From: Fulvivirga sediminis | Lineage (GTDB): Bacteria; Bacteroidota; Bacteroidia; Cytophagales; Cyclobacteriaceae | Direction of reading: 5' to 3' | DNA length: 64,000 nucleotides | Assembly (NCBI RefSeq): GCF_016757215.1 | Contig: NZ_JAESIY010000001.1 | Coordinates: 620,001 to 684,000 of the forward strand | Shown here: positions 36,291-44,005 of the stretch, in pieces | How positions within the stretch are numbered: the stretch's first letter is position 1 | Layout of the letters: the number at the start of each line of letters is the position of its first letter | Program-made: the position numbers and the translations under genes | The notes under the pieces: model-generated | What the model saw: only the letters and a program-made list of their open reading frames with translations | Told to the model about the DNA's origin: nothing | The model's database searches: none

Positions 36291-37439
36291 TTAGTTTAGC
36301 TTTTTGTAGAAGAAGGTTTCGTATTCAGGAAGTAATTCGGGGTGCGCTATTTTTACCAGATCACTCAAAATTAAGTCAGGGCGAGCAGCTCCGGTTTCGA
36401 AGTAATCGTTACCTCCGTTTTTATTAATTCTTTTTATGTAGGCATATACTTCATTGTTTTTAAAAGCTTCAAATTCACTATATCTGGGGTTGGCTTGAGT
36501 AAGTTCTGCCAGGCTTTTGTATTGGCCTGCTCCTACCCATAAGTCAGCTTCAGCAGCTTTGTCATATACCGCTTCGAATGCCAGAGAGAGGCTGCCCGTA
36601 CTTTTATCTTCTTTCCATAAATAATCAATGCCAGCTTCGTCAAAGAAGCGAGCCGCCCAGCTATTTCCTCCAGACATGTACCAAACATCATTATACACAA
36701 CGCCAGTGAAGGCCGTTGGTTTATCACTCAAGCCTTTAACCTGTTCTTTCACTGCCAGGTATTGCTGCTTAATCTCACTATATTTTTTTTGAGCCAGGTC
36801 AGCTTTGTTAAAAAACTCGCCTATGAACTTTATCCACTCGGCTCTTCCTAATGGTGTTTCTTCCAGGTAAGCTGCCTGCAACACTACCGGTATTCCTAAT
36901 CTGCTTATTTGCTCTAAATCTTGAGAGTTTCCATTCATCGTATATCCAAATACCACCTCAGGGTCTACCTCTGTAAGAGTTTCCATGTTTATTTTGGAGT
37001 CCATACCCAGCTCTTTGATTTCGCCAGATTCTACTCTCTGTGTGAGGGCTTCGGACGAAATAAATTTGGTGCTAGGGAAGCCTTTTAGCGTATTTTGAAC
37101 ACCAAGCATTTCTAAAGACGGCAGATGCACAGTGGCCGTGCAAACTACTCTTGATACTGGAGTGCGCACCACAACAGTTTCTTCACTATGCTCAGGCACA
37201 CTTTCTTCTTTAGGTACCAACAGATAGCGAGCCGGGGTGCTAGCGCCTTGGTAAGGTTGCTTTACTTCTATGTGAGTCACTTTGCCCTGCCGGGTAATGG
37301 AGAAATTAACTGCATCTTCTAATGCTACACTTTCTTGGGTTGAAGATTTACTTTGTGATGATTCGTCAGTCTCTTGTTTTTGGCTACAAGAGAAGAGAAG
37401 GCAAGTTATGGTGAAAATATAAACGTTAAATCTATTCAT
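36291..37439 (-). CDS. btuF: Cobalamin ABC transporter substrate-binding lipoprotein
   Basis: 382 residues with a lipobox (LLFSCSQK, Cys about 18) and a Ser/Glu-rich linker. The class III periplasmic-binding fold is recognisable by VVCTATVHLPSLEMLG (residues about 98-113), EVDPEVVFGYT and AARFFDEAGIDYLW. It has an unusual N-terminal insertion of about 60 residues before the binding domain (about 38-95). It captures corrin in the periplasm for BtuCD. First gene of the leftward operon, with its own promoter and no riboswitch in the short leader. Confidence 0.85.
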   Translation of the reverse strand: MNRFNVYIFTITCLLFSCSQKQETDESSQSKSSTQESVALEDAVNFSITRQGKVTHIEVKQPYQGASTPARYLLVPKEESVPEHSEETVVVRTPVSRVVCTATVHLPSLEMLGVQNTLKGFPSTKFISSEALTQRVESGEIKELGMDSKINMETLTEVDPEVVFGYTMNGNSQDLEQISRLGIPVVLQAAYLEETPLGRAEWIKFIGEFFNKADLAQKKYSEIKQQYLAVKEQVKGLSDKPTAFTGVVYNDVWYMSGGNSWAARFFDEAGIDYLWKEDKSTGSLSLAFEAVYDKAAEADLWVGAGQYKSLAELTQANPRYSEFEAFKNNEVYAYIKRINKNGGNDYFETGAARPDLILSDLVKIAHPELLPEYETFFYKKLN

Positions 37440-37470
37440 TTATTAAGAGCGCTAAAGTAAATGACTATGA

Positions 37471-37502
37471 CAAACATACAGTATTATGAAATTAATGTGC
37501 AA
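37471..37502 (-). promoter_or_regulatory. Promoter of the btuFCD operon
   Basis: On the minus strand: TTG (37502-37500), a 21-nt spacer, and TATGTTTG (37478-37471), an exact TAnnTTTG. Predicted start at about 37465, leaving a leader of only about 26 nt, too short for a B12 riboswitch. Confidence 0.6.
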
Positions 37503-37516
37503 GTAAGAGGCCTTTG

Positions 37517-37546
37517 TTGGTTTAAATAAATCTTTAGCTACCTTTG
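37517..37546 (+). promoter_or_regulatory. Promoter of the riboswitch-btuB operon
   Basis: TTG (37517-37519), a 19-nt spacer and TACCTTTG (37539-37546), a perfect match to the Bacteroidota consensus. Transcription would start near 37552, just before the riboswitch. Confidence 0.7.
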
Positions 37547-37559
37547 TTAAGAATGTTGG

Positions 37560-37740
37560 TTTATTGCCTCTGTAACAGGACGTAATAATTAAAAGGGAAT
37601 CCGGTGATTCATGAGAAAAGGCCGGAGCTGTACCCGCAACTGTAAGCTCAATATAATTCATCATTAATTCTTAAAGCCACTTTTATAAACTGATGGGAAG
37701 GCTCAATGATGAAGAGTAAGCCAGGAGACCTGCCATATTC
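37560..37740 (+). ncRNA. Cobalamin riboswitch (aptamer)
   Basis: All hallmark elements are present in order: AAAAGGGAATCCGGTG (about 37590-37605), GCCGGAGCTGTACCCGCAAC and TGTAAGC (37621-37647), AGCCAC...ATGGGAAGGCT (about 37674-37703) and AAGCCAGGAGACCTGCC (about 37717-37733). The aptamer lies between a consensus promoter and the btuB-like receptor. The 3' arm AGCCAC matches the B12-box core. Confidence 0.95.
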
Positions 37741-37750
37741 AATTTACAAC

Positions 37751-37833
37751 GAAGCTTTCGGGAGTTATGGCTTCAGGCAGATGCCCATGCATTCTATTTT
37801 GGTGCGCCTTCCTGTCTCCTCACTTAAAGCTTC
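37751..37833 (+). promoter_or_regulatory. Riboswitch expression platform hairpin
   Basis: GAAGCTTT (37751-37758) plus GGAG (37761-37764) can pair with CTCC (37816-37819) plus AAAGCTTC (37826-37833), enclosing about 50 nt. The hairpin ends 14 nt before the ATG and has no T run, so control of translation initiation rather than transcription termination is favoured (inference). Confidence 0.5.
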
Positions 37834-37847
37834 ATGAATGATCATTT

Positions 37848-39704
37848 ATGAGGAAAACAATCTTTTTAGGGATAATTTTTTGTTGGTGTTTTCAAATTGG
37901 GATTGCGCAGGAACAGTCGGATTCTTTATTGCTTAATGATGTTATTATTTATGGTATACCTAATAAATCATATATAGTAGGTCAGAAGGTGGTGGAGGTA
38001 GATAGCTCTCAAAAAGAAATGTATAGATTTAATACATTGGCAGAAATGTTATCTGTAACTACTCCTGTTTATCTAAAATCCTACGGAAATAATATGTTAT
38101 CTACTATTTCCTTTCGTGGCACAGGAGCAAATCACACTGCGGTGCTTTGGAATGGTTTTAATATTAACTCACCGACTTCTGGGCAAACAGATTTTTCATT
38201 GATCCCTTTAAATAGTGCGGATGAAATTTACGTTCATTATGGTTCAGCAAGTGCTTTGGCTGGCAGCGGCGCTCTTGGAGGGTCGATTCATTTAAATTCT
38301 CAACCAGAATGGGGGAAGGGGTATAAGCTCTCATTAGGGCAGTCTGTGGGGAGCTTCGGTTCCAATGGTACTCAGCTTTTGTCAGATTATAGCGATGATC
38401 ATTGGCAGTTTAAGACTAAGGCATATTATAAGCAGTCTGATAATGATTTTGAATACTACATGCCTATAAGAAAAACCGAGATAAAGCAAAATAATGCAGC
38501 TTATACTTATTTTGGATTCAATCAAGAGATTAATCACAAGATATCAAGTAGTCAGCAGTTATTATTTAATGCTTGGTTTAATAATAATGATCGAGAATTG
38601 CAGCCTACTAATGGCAACTTAAATAATAATGATGAGCAGCAAGATCGAAGTTTAAGGCTGGCTGCTTCTTATCATAATAATTCTAAAGTCGGATATTTTA
38701 TTTATAGGCTAGGCTATTTGAATGACTACCTTAATTATAATCGATCGTCATCCATTACTAAGACAGGGCAGCTACTGAATGCAATTTCATATGAAAAGAA
38801 TGTTTCAAAATATTTTCGTGTGAAATCAGGTGTTATGTGGAATCACATCAATGCTGATGTAGATGGGTACGGAGATGATAAGCAGGAGGATCGATATGAC
38901 ATTTATGCTTTAATGTTATACAAGGAAGGAGATTGGGAGGCAGGCTTCAATGTTAGACAAAATATAGTGTCTGGGTATAACTCACCGTTGGCCCCATCTG
39001 TATCTGTGGCTTATTTAGGGATAGATAATATTAAGTTTGATTTTCAGGCGTCTCGCAATTACCGTATTCCTACATTAAATGATAGGTATTGGGATCCGGG
39101 AGGAAACTTAAGTTTAAAGCCAGAGGATAGTTATAATGTGGAAGTTGGGATGGCTTATACTGAGAAAAGGTTCTCATTTAATCTGAATGTCTATAAAATG
39201 TGGGTGGAAGATTGGATAATATGGATCCAGGAAAGTAGCTACTGGACCCCCAATAATTTGAGAAAAGTGCATGCTCAGGGGCTGGAGTTAAGTGCTAGCT
39301 ATGGCGTTTCATTCGGAAAATTGAATTTAAAAAGTAGCTTCATTTATTCTTATAACCAAACTGAAAATGTAGATGCTGTGAGCGCAGGAGATGTTACAGT
39401 AGGTCATCAATTAGCTTATACACCAAAGCATAGGCTTACTTACAGTTTACAGGCGAATAGGGGAAGTTGGTACGGACAGGCAAATGTTCAATATACTGGT
39501 ATGCGTTATACGGTAGGTCATGGAGAAATGGACCCATTCGGAATAATAGATCTACAATTAGGAAAGAGGTTTAAATGGAATGAACATACATTTAACCTGG
39601 CCGGGAAGATCAATAACCTTGCTGATCAGGAATATGTGCTTTTGGAAAATAGGGCTATGCCTGGTGTTAACTATGAACTTAACCTTGTATATAATTTTAA
39701 ATAA
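37848..39704 (+). CDS. btuB: TonB-dependent B12 receptor, BtuB-like
   Basis: 618 residues with a signal peptide (about 1-20, ending IGIAQ). The plug domain contains TLAEMLSVTTPVYLKSYGNNMLSTISFRGTGANHTAVLWNG (about 61-101). A 22-strand-type barrel follows and ends in the C-terminal Phe-Lys pattern (YNFK). Close in size to E. coli BtuB (about 600). Placement directly behind a cobalamin riboswitch makes corrin the likely ligand. Lacks the N-terminal carboxypeptidase-like domain found in SusC-type receptors. Confidence 0.92.
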   Translation: MRKTIFLGIIFCWCFQIGIAQEQSDSLLLNDVIIYGIPNKSYIVGQKVVEVDSSQKEMYRFNTLAEMLSVTTPVYLKSYGNNMLSTISFRGTGANHTAVLWNGFNINSPTSGQTDFSLIPLNSADEIYVHYGSASALAGSGALGGSIHLNSQPEWGKGYKLSLGQSVGSFGSNGTQLLSDYSDDHWQFKTKAYYKQSDNDFEYYMPIRKTEIKQNNAAYTYFGFNQEINHKISSSQQLLFNAWFNNNDRELQPTNGNLNNNDEQQDRSLRLAASYHNNSKVGYFIYRLGYLNDYLNYNRSSSITKTGQLLNAISYEKNVSKYFRVKSGVMWNHINADVDGYGDDKQEDRYDIYALMLYKEGDWEAGFNVRQNIVSGYNSPLAPSVSVAYLGIDNIKFDFQASRNYRIPTLNDRYWDPGGNLSLKPEDSYNVEVGMAYTEKRFSFNLNVYKMWVEDWIIWIQESSYWTPNNLRKVHAQGLELSASYGVSFGKLNLKSSFIYSYNQTENVDAVSAGDVTVGHQLAYTPKHRLTYSLQANRGSWYGQANVQYTGMRYTVGHGEMDPFGIIDLQLGKRFKWNEHTFNLAGKINNLADQEYVLLENRAMPGVNYELNLVYNFK

Positions 39705-39709
39705 ATACT

Positions 39710-40726
39710 ATGAAACAAATTAAACTCTACGCTTTACTAATTTTTGCGTCTCTTTTTGCTGTTGCGTGTGGCGATGATGATGAGGGACCTTCTTTTTCGC
39801 ATGATGTTGTTGTGATTAATGAAGGTAATTTTTCTGCCGCTGATGGCTCAATTTCTGGTTATAACTATGAAACAGAAAAAGTAGAGAACGGGCTTTTTGA
39901 AGCTGCCAATGATTTTGAATTTGGAGCCATAATACAAAGTGTAACTAAATATAATGGAAAATATTATGTGGTTGGTAACTCTACAGATGAGTTAGTTGTA
40001 GTTAATGGTGAAGACTATTTATTGGAAGGGACTATTACCACTGATTTAGCCATTCCTTATAAATTTGTAGCTGTTGGAAATAAAGGGTACATATCTAACT
40101 GGGGCACACAAACACCCGATTATAAGTATGTAGATGCTTTTCTTACAGTGGTTGATTTGAGTAGTAATACAGTAACTAAGAAGATAGATATGCCTTCAAA
40201 AACTCAAGGGCTATTAATTTTTGAAGAAAAGCTATACGTTACTCATTCTGCTTCAAATACCATATCAGTGTTAGATATTGATACAGATAAAGTGGTAGAA
40301 ACCATTGAGACGGAGGAGCGTCCGGATGCCATGGTATTGGACAAAAATAATAAAATATGGGTGCTTTGCAGTTCTGGAGCATTAGTTCAGATAGACCCGA
40401 GTACCAATAAAGTGATTAAAACGATAAAAGAGATTACTGCTTTTGGTTATAATGAGAAGTTAGTCATTAATGAAGCTGGCGACAGGCTTTACTTCATAGG
40501 AGGAAACGAGATATTTACTCTCGGAATTGATGATACAGTGGCACCAGAAAAAGGTTTGGTAGAAGTAACTACCGCTTATGGAGTAGGTATTAATGGTGAT
40601 AAGCTTTTTGTAGGAGATGCAAATGCATATTCTGGGCCTGGCACGGTTTATATCTATGATTTGGAAGGTAATGAACAGTCTTCTTTTACTACTGGGTTCT
40701 TACCTAATGGCTTTATTTTTAACTAA
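39710..40726 (+). CDS. BtuG-like beta-propeller surface lipoprotein (YncE/DUF5074 type)
   Basis: 338 residues. Lipobox (LFAVACGDDDEG, Cys about 20) with an Asp-rich stretch after the Cys, as in Bacteroidota surface-export signals. The rest is a YncE-type seven-bladed propeller with repeats such as VVNEGNFSAADGSISGY, LTVVDLSSNTVTKKID and ISVLDIDTDKVVETIE. In Bacteroides the lipoprotein BtuG caps BtuB and binds B12 with extreme affinity. Position 5 nt after btuB and the fold make this the likely counterpart. Confidence 0.85.
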   Translation: MKQIKLYALLIFASLFAVACGDDDEGPSFSHDVVVINEGNFSAADGSISGYNYETEKVENGLFEAANDFEFGAIIQSVTKYNGKYYVVGNSTDELVVVNGEDYLLEGTITTDLAIPYKFVAVGNKGYISNWGTQTPDYKYVDAFLTVVDLSSNTVTKKIDMPSKTQGLLIFEEKLYVTHSASNTISVLDIDTDKVVETIETEERPDAMVLDKNNKIWVLCSSGALVQIDPSTNKVIKTIKEITAFGYNEKLVINEAGDRLYFIGGNEIFTLGIDDTVAPEKGLVEVTTAYGVGINGDKLFVGDANAYSGPGTVYIYDLEGNEQSSFTTGFLPNGFIFN

Positions 40727-40735
40727 TGAAATAAT

Positions 40736-41707
40736 ATGAATCGCATTGTCTCTCTTCTTCCCAGTAGTACAGAAATAGTAGCGGCTCTAGGCCTTGGTCA
40801 TAGGTTGGTCGGTAGGTCACATGAGTGTAACTACCCACTGTGGGTAGAGGAGCTTCCTGTGCTTACGGCACCTAAGTTTGATACTAACTGCTCTAGTGAA
40901 GAGATAGATAACAGCGTTATTGATTTGCTCAAAGAAGGCCTGTCTGTTTATGATATTGATGAGGAGCTACTACAGCAACTCAATCCTGATTTTATACTCA
41001 CTCAGTCGCTTTGCGATATTTGCGCGGTAAGCTTGCAAGATGTAGAAAATGCGGTTTGTAAGCTTACCTCCTCAGATTCTCAGTTAATAAGCCTGCAACC
41101 TAACGAAGTGAAAGATATCTTTGATGATATTCTCAGAGTAGGAAAGGTATTGGGAGTAGAAAGCAGAGCGGAGGAGTTGGTGAATGAGATTGCTCAGCGG
41201 TTTGATACTATCCGAAAAAAAGTAGCAAAGGTTAAAAATAAACCTACTGTAGCTATGGTGGAATGGATATCACCTCTTATGCTGGGTGGAAATTGGATTC
41301 CTGAGTTGGTAGAGCTTGCTGGGGGAGAGAGTTTATTCGCCAAAAGCGGAGAGCACTCCCATTATCATGAATGGGAAAGTGTGGTAGAAGCGGATCCTGA
41401 TATCATAGTGGTGATGCCTTGTGGTTTTGATGTGGAGAGGGCAATGGAGGAGATGTGTCTCCTTGCTGAAAAGGAAGGATGGAATAACCTTAAGGCTGTA
41501 AAGAATGAAAAGGTGTTTGTAGCAGATGGAAACCATTTTTTCAACAGGCCAGGGCCGAGTATTGCCGAATCGGCCGAAATTTTAAGTGAAATTTTTTACC
41601 CTGAATTATTCCCTGCTAATCATAAAGGGACGGGGTATGTCAACTATAGTTTTTTATATGCAAAATTTAGAAGAGAGAATAGCTCATTCCAGAACGTCAC
41701 TGTTTAA
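40736..41707 (+). CDS. Cobalamin-binding protein without signal peptide (BtuF fold)
   Basis: 323 residues. A class III periplasmic-binding fold (MNRIVSLLPSSTEIVAALGLG at the start, DFILTQSLCDICAVS near 84-98, VEWISPLMLGGNWIPELVELAGG, DPDIIVVMPCGF) but with no signal peptide or lipobox, so predicted cytosolic. The family is widespread next to B12 genes and its biochemical role is not settled; cytosolic corrin handling is the natural guess. Several Cys (LCDIC, PCGF) could coordinate cobalt. Third gene of the riboswitch operon; it overlaps the thioesterase gene. Confidence 0.85.
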   Translation: MNRIVSLLPSSTEIVAALGLGHRLVGRSHECNYPLWVEELPVLTAPKFDTNCSSEEIDNSVIDLLKEGLSVYDIDEELLQQLNPDFILTQSLCDICAVSLQDVENAVCKLTSSDSQLISLQPNEVKDIFDDILRVGKVLGVESRAEELVNEIAQRFDTIRKKVAKVKNKPTVAMVEWISPLMLGGNWIPELVELAGGESLFAKSGEHSHYHEWESVVEADPDIIVVMPCGFDVERAMEEMCLLAEKEGWNNLKAVKNEKVFVADGNHFFNRPGPSIAESAEILSEIFYPELFPANHKGTGYVNYSFLYAKFRRENSSFQNVTV

Positions 41708-42044
41708 AGCGGTATTTCCGGGTACTGTAAATCATTATGATACATTTTTCGGAGGCACTGCCTTGCAGCTTATGGATGAGGTGGCTTTTATAGCGGCTAC
41801 CAGATTTTCAAGAAAGAGGGTGGTTACGGTATCATCAGAAAGGGTGGATTTTAATCACCCTATACCATCAGGTACGCTCATTGAGCTTATTGGGGAGGTG
41901 ATAAAAGTAGGTAATACCAGTCTTAAAGTAAGGGTAGATATTTTTATAGAGCAGATGTACAGTGAAGATAGGGAAAGGGCTATAACAGGAGAATTTTCTT
42001 TTGTGGCCATAGATGAAAATAAGAAGCCGGTTAGCGTATTATAA
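41658..42044 (+). CDS. Acyl-CoA thioesterase (hot-dog fold)
   Basis: 128 residues from the ATG at 41658. Longer in-frame options at 41637 and 41586 exist but extend into non-homologous sequence. Hot-dog motif TVNHYDTFFGGTALQLMDEVAFIAATRF resembles YciA/acyl-CoA thioesterase active-site helix residues (catalytic Asp in LMDE). Hydrolyses acyl-CoA to free acid and CoA. It overlaps the end of the cobalamin-binding protein gene by 50 nt, so it is translated from the same mRNA; why it belongs in a B12 operon is unclear. Confidence 0.88.
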   Translation: MQNLEERIAHSRTSLFKAVFPGTVNHYDTFFGGTALQLMDEVAFIAATRFSRKRVVTVSSERVDFNHPIPSGTLIELIGEVIKVGNTSLKVRVDIFIEQMYSEDRERAITGEFSFVAIDENKKPVSVL

Positions 42045-42050
42045 TTCCGC

Positions 42051-42197
42051 ATGAGCAAGAACAATAAGGATAATGAAGACATGTTTTATATTGAAAACGG
42101 GCTCTATGTGTTTACAGAGGCCTATCATTTGAAACGTGGCTATTGCTGCAAAAATGGATGCAGACATTGTCCTTATGGTTTTAAAAAGAAAAAATAA
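42051..42197 (+). CDS. DUF5522 small Cys-rich protein
   Basis: 48 residues. The C-terminal half holds the signature GYCCKNGCRHCPYGF with four cysteines and one His (C32, C33, C37, C40, H39), followed by KKKK. This is the DUF5522 pattern and looks like a zinc or iron-sulfur knuckle (inference). The function is unknown. It starts 6 nt after the thioesterase stop and ends in a poly-A stretch (AAAAAGAAAAAATAA) abutting the PP-loop gene. Confidence 0.85.
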   Translation: MSKNNKDNEDMFYIENGLYVFTEAYHLKRGYCCKNGCRHCPYGFKKKK

Positions 42198-42205
42198 ACA
42201 ATTCT

Positions 42206-42922
42206 ATTAGCAATAAACCTAAAATATCAATCAGCTGGAGTGGAGGCAAAGACTCTATGCTCGCTCTTGATCGCTTAGTAGGAAGTGATGAATATCAGGT
42301 ACATCATTTACATACGGTGATAGATGCTGAGCTGAAGCGAGTAGGACTTCATGGAGTGCCTGAGGTTCTTATAGAAAAGCAGGCGGATGCTTTAGGCTTT
42401 CCTTTACATAAACTCTATTTGCATAAAGATGATAGTCATGCCACTTATGAGAAATTAATTTCAGGCTATATTGACCAGTTGAAAGCTGATGGGGTGGAGT
42501 TGATCATGTATGGTGATATCTTTCTGGAAGATCTGAAGGCTTTTCGTGATACTAAACTGGCTGGTGCTGGTATGCAGGGCGTTTATCCGCTATGGAAAGA
42601 GAGTTCTCATGATTTAATCAACGAATTTCTGAGTAAGGGCTACAAGACCAGGGTTTGTGCGGCGGATAAAAAGCATTTTCGTGCTTCTCAGGTGGGGAAG
42701 GAGATCAGTCAAGATTGGCTTCGTCAGGTGCCTGAGCAGGTGGATGTCTGTGGGGAGAATGGTGAGTTTCATTCTTTTGTTTACGATGGCCCACTATTTT
42801 CAGCTCCTGTGGTGCATCAGTTGGGTGAAGTGGTGGAGAAAACCTATACCTTTAATGTAAAGAATGAGGATGGCTCTGTGAGTGAGCATAAGTCATCATT
42901 TTACTTTGCCAGTTTGTATTAA
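42206..42922 (+). CDS. Dph6-like PP-loop ATPase (diphthine--ammonia ligase family)
   Basis: About 238 residues. The essential PP-loop SWSGGKDS lies upstream of the first ATG (42257), so a start at that ATG would delete the ATP site. The frame is open back to 42185 with no ATG, GTG or TTG; ATT at 42206 gives MSNKPKISISWSGGKDSML and is my choice, with ATA at 42194 or a -1 frameshift from the DUF5522 gene as alternatives. The family signature CGENGEFHSFVYDGPLF is near the end. Bacteria lack diphthamide, so the substrate is unknown; amidation or ligation in B12 metabolism is a guess from context. Confidence 0.82.
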   Translation: MSNKPKISISWSGGKDSMLALDRLVGSDEYQVHHLHTVIDAELKRVGLHGVPEVLIEKQADALGFPLHKLYLHKDDSHATYEKLISGYIDQLKADGVELIMYGDIFLEDLKAFRDTKLAGAGMQGVYPLWKESSHDLINEFLSKGYKTRVCAADKKHFRASQVGKEISQDWLRQVPEQVDVCGENGEFHSFVYDGPLFSAPVVHQLGEVVEKTYTFNVKNEDGSVSEHKSSFYFASLY

Positions 42923-43902
42923 TGTGCTAACTCTAAAAGCTGGCGTGCTGCTGCCTGCGGGGTTATGGAGCCTTTGCCTACCTGGCTTTCAATTATCTTT
43001 ATTTGATGCTTTACTGCCGGAGTGCTGTAGAAATTTTGCTGTAATAAAAAGCTGATATTCTCATGTAGCCAGCTGATATTCTGCTGCTTTCTAAGCTCGT
43101 GCAAATGAGTATCCATGTGAGAATAATACTTTTGGATGAGATCGGTAATGCTTTCCATTCCATCATGGGTGAGGGCTGAGCAGGTGAGTACTTCAGGTTG
43201 CCAGCCTGTTTCACTAGGAGGGAAGAGATGCAGCGCATTTTTATATTCTCCCTTAGCCCTATTACAGGCCGCAATATTGTCCTGATCTGCTTTTGTAATA
43301 GCAATGGCATCAGCCATCTCCATAATGCCTTTCTTTATGCCTTGTAGCTCGTCTCCGGCGCCGGCTAGCATGAGTAGCAGAAAGAAGTCTACCATCCCTT
43401 TTACGGCCACCTCAGATTGTCCTACACCCACCGTTTCTATGAGTATGTGGTCATAGCCTGCTGCCTCGCATAAAAGCATGGTTTCTCTGGTCTTGTTAGC
43501 TACTCCTCCTAATGAATTGCCGGTGGCTGATGGTCTTATAAAAGCGTTAGGATGATGGGATAGCTTTTCCATTCTTGTTTTGTCACCCAGAATGCTGCCG
43601 CCACTTCTCTGGCTGCTAGGGTCAATAGTAAGTATGGCTAATTGATGGTCTTTTTCGGCAAGTAGTAAGCCTAAAGACTCTATAAAAGTGCTTTTGCCCA
43701 CACCTGGCACACCTGTTATGCCTATTCTTTTAGATTGGCCTGTGTGAGGAAGTATTTGCTCTAAAACTTGTTCTGCTAAGTCAAAATCAGAATCCAGCCG
43801 GCTCTCAATCAAAGTGATGGCTCGGCTAAGTATCACCTTGTTGCCTGAAAGCACGCCTTCCACATATTCACTGATCGCTAACCGTTTTCTTCTTGGCTTC
43901 AT
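42919..43902 (-). CDS. meaB: Methylmalonyl-CoA mutase-associated GTPase MeaB
   Basis: 327 residues, normal length. G3E GTPase motifs: Walker A GITGVPGVGKST (61-72), TIDPSSQRSGGSILGDKTRM (switch region), ETVGVGQSE and ITKADQDN (NKxD-like base recognition). MeaB gates loading of adenosylcobalamin into methylmalonyl-CoA mutase, so it is a B12-user gene next to the uptake locus. The mutase itself is not in the window. The TAA stop overlaps the convergent PP-loop stop through the shared palindrome TTAA (42919-42922). Confidence 0.95.
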   Translation of the reverse strand: MKPRRKRLAISEYVEGVLSGNKVILSRAITLIESRLDSDFDLAEQVLEQILPHTGQSKRIGITGVPGVGKSTFIESLGLLLAEKDHQLAILTIDPSSQRSGGSILGDKTRMEKLSHHPNAFIRPSATGNSLGGVANKTRETMLLCEAAGYDHILIETVGVGQSEVAVKGMVDFFLLLMLAGAGDELQGIKKGIMEMADAIAITKADQDNIAACNRAKGEYKNALHLFPPSETGWQPEVLTCSALTHDGMESITDLIQKYYSHMDTHLHELRKQQNISWLHENISFLLQQNFYSTPAVKHQIKIIESQVGKGSITPQAAARQLLELAH

Positions 43903-44005
43903 AGATATGGTGTCAATGGCTTTAAATTAAATTATAATATCTAAAACTGCTTAATTTTTATACTTTTACTCGGGTTATACTTTTAACGGTTACAATTTTG
44001 GCTTC

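Noticed and set aside
41586-41657. Upstream start for the thioesterase
   Set aside because: Adds residues encoded inside the previous gene in another frame with no hot-dog similarity.
43958-43985. Two TTATACTTTTA copies upstream of the CHASE2 gene, 17 nt apart
   Set aside because: Resembles two imperfect -7 boxes in A+T-rich DNA; too little to call a regulatory repeat.
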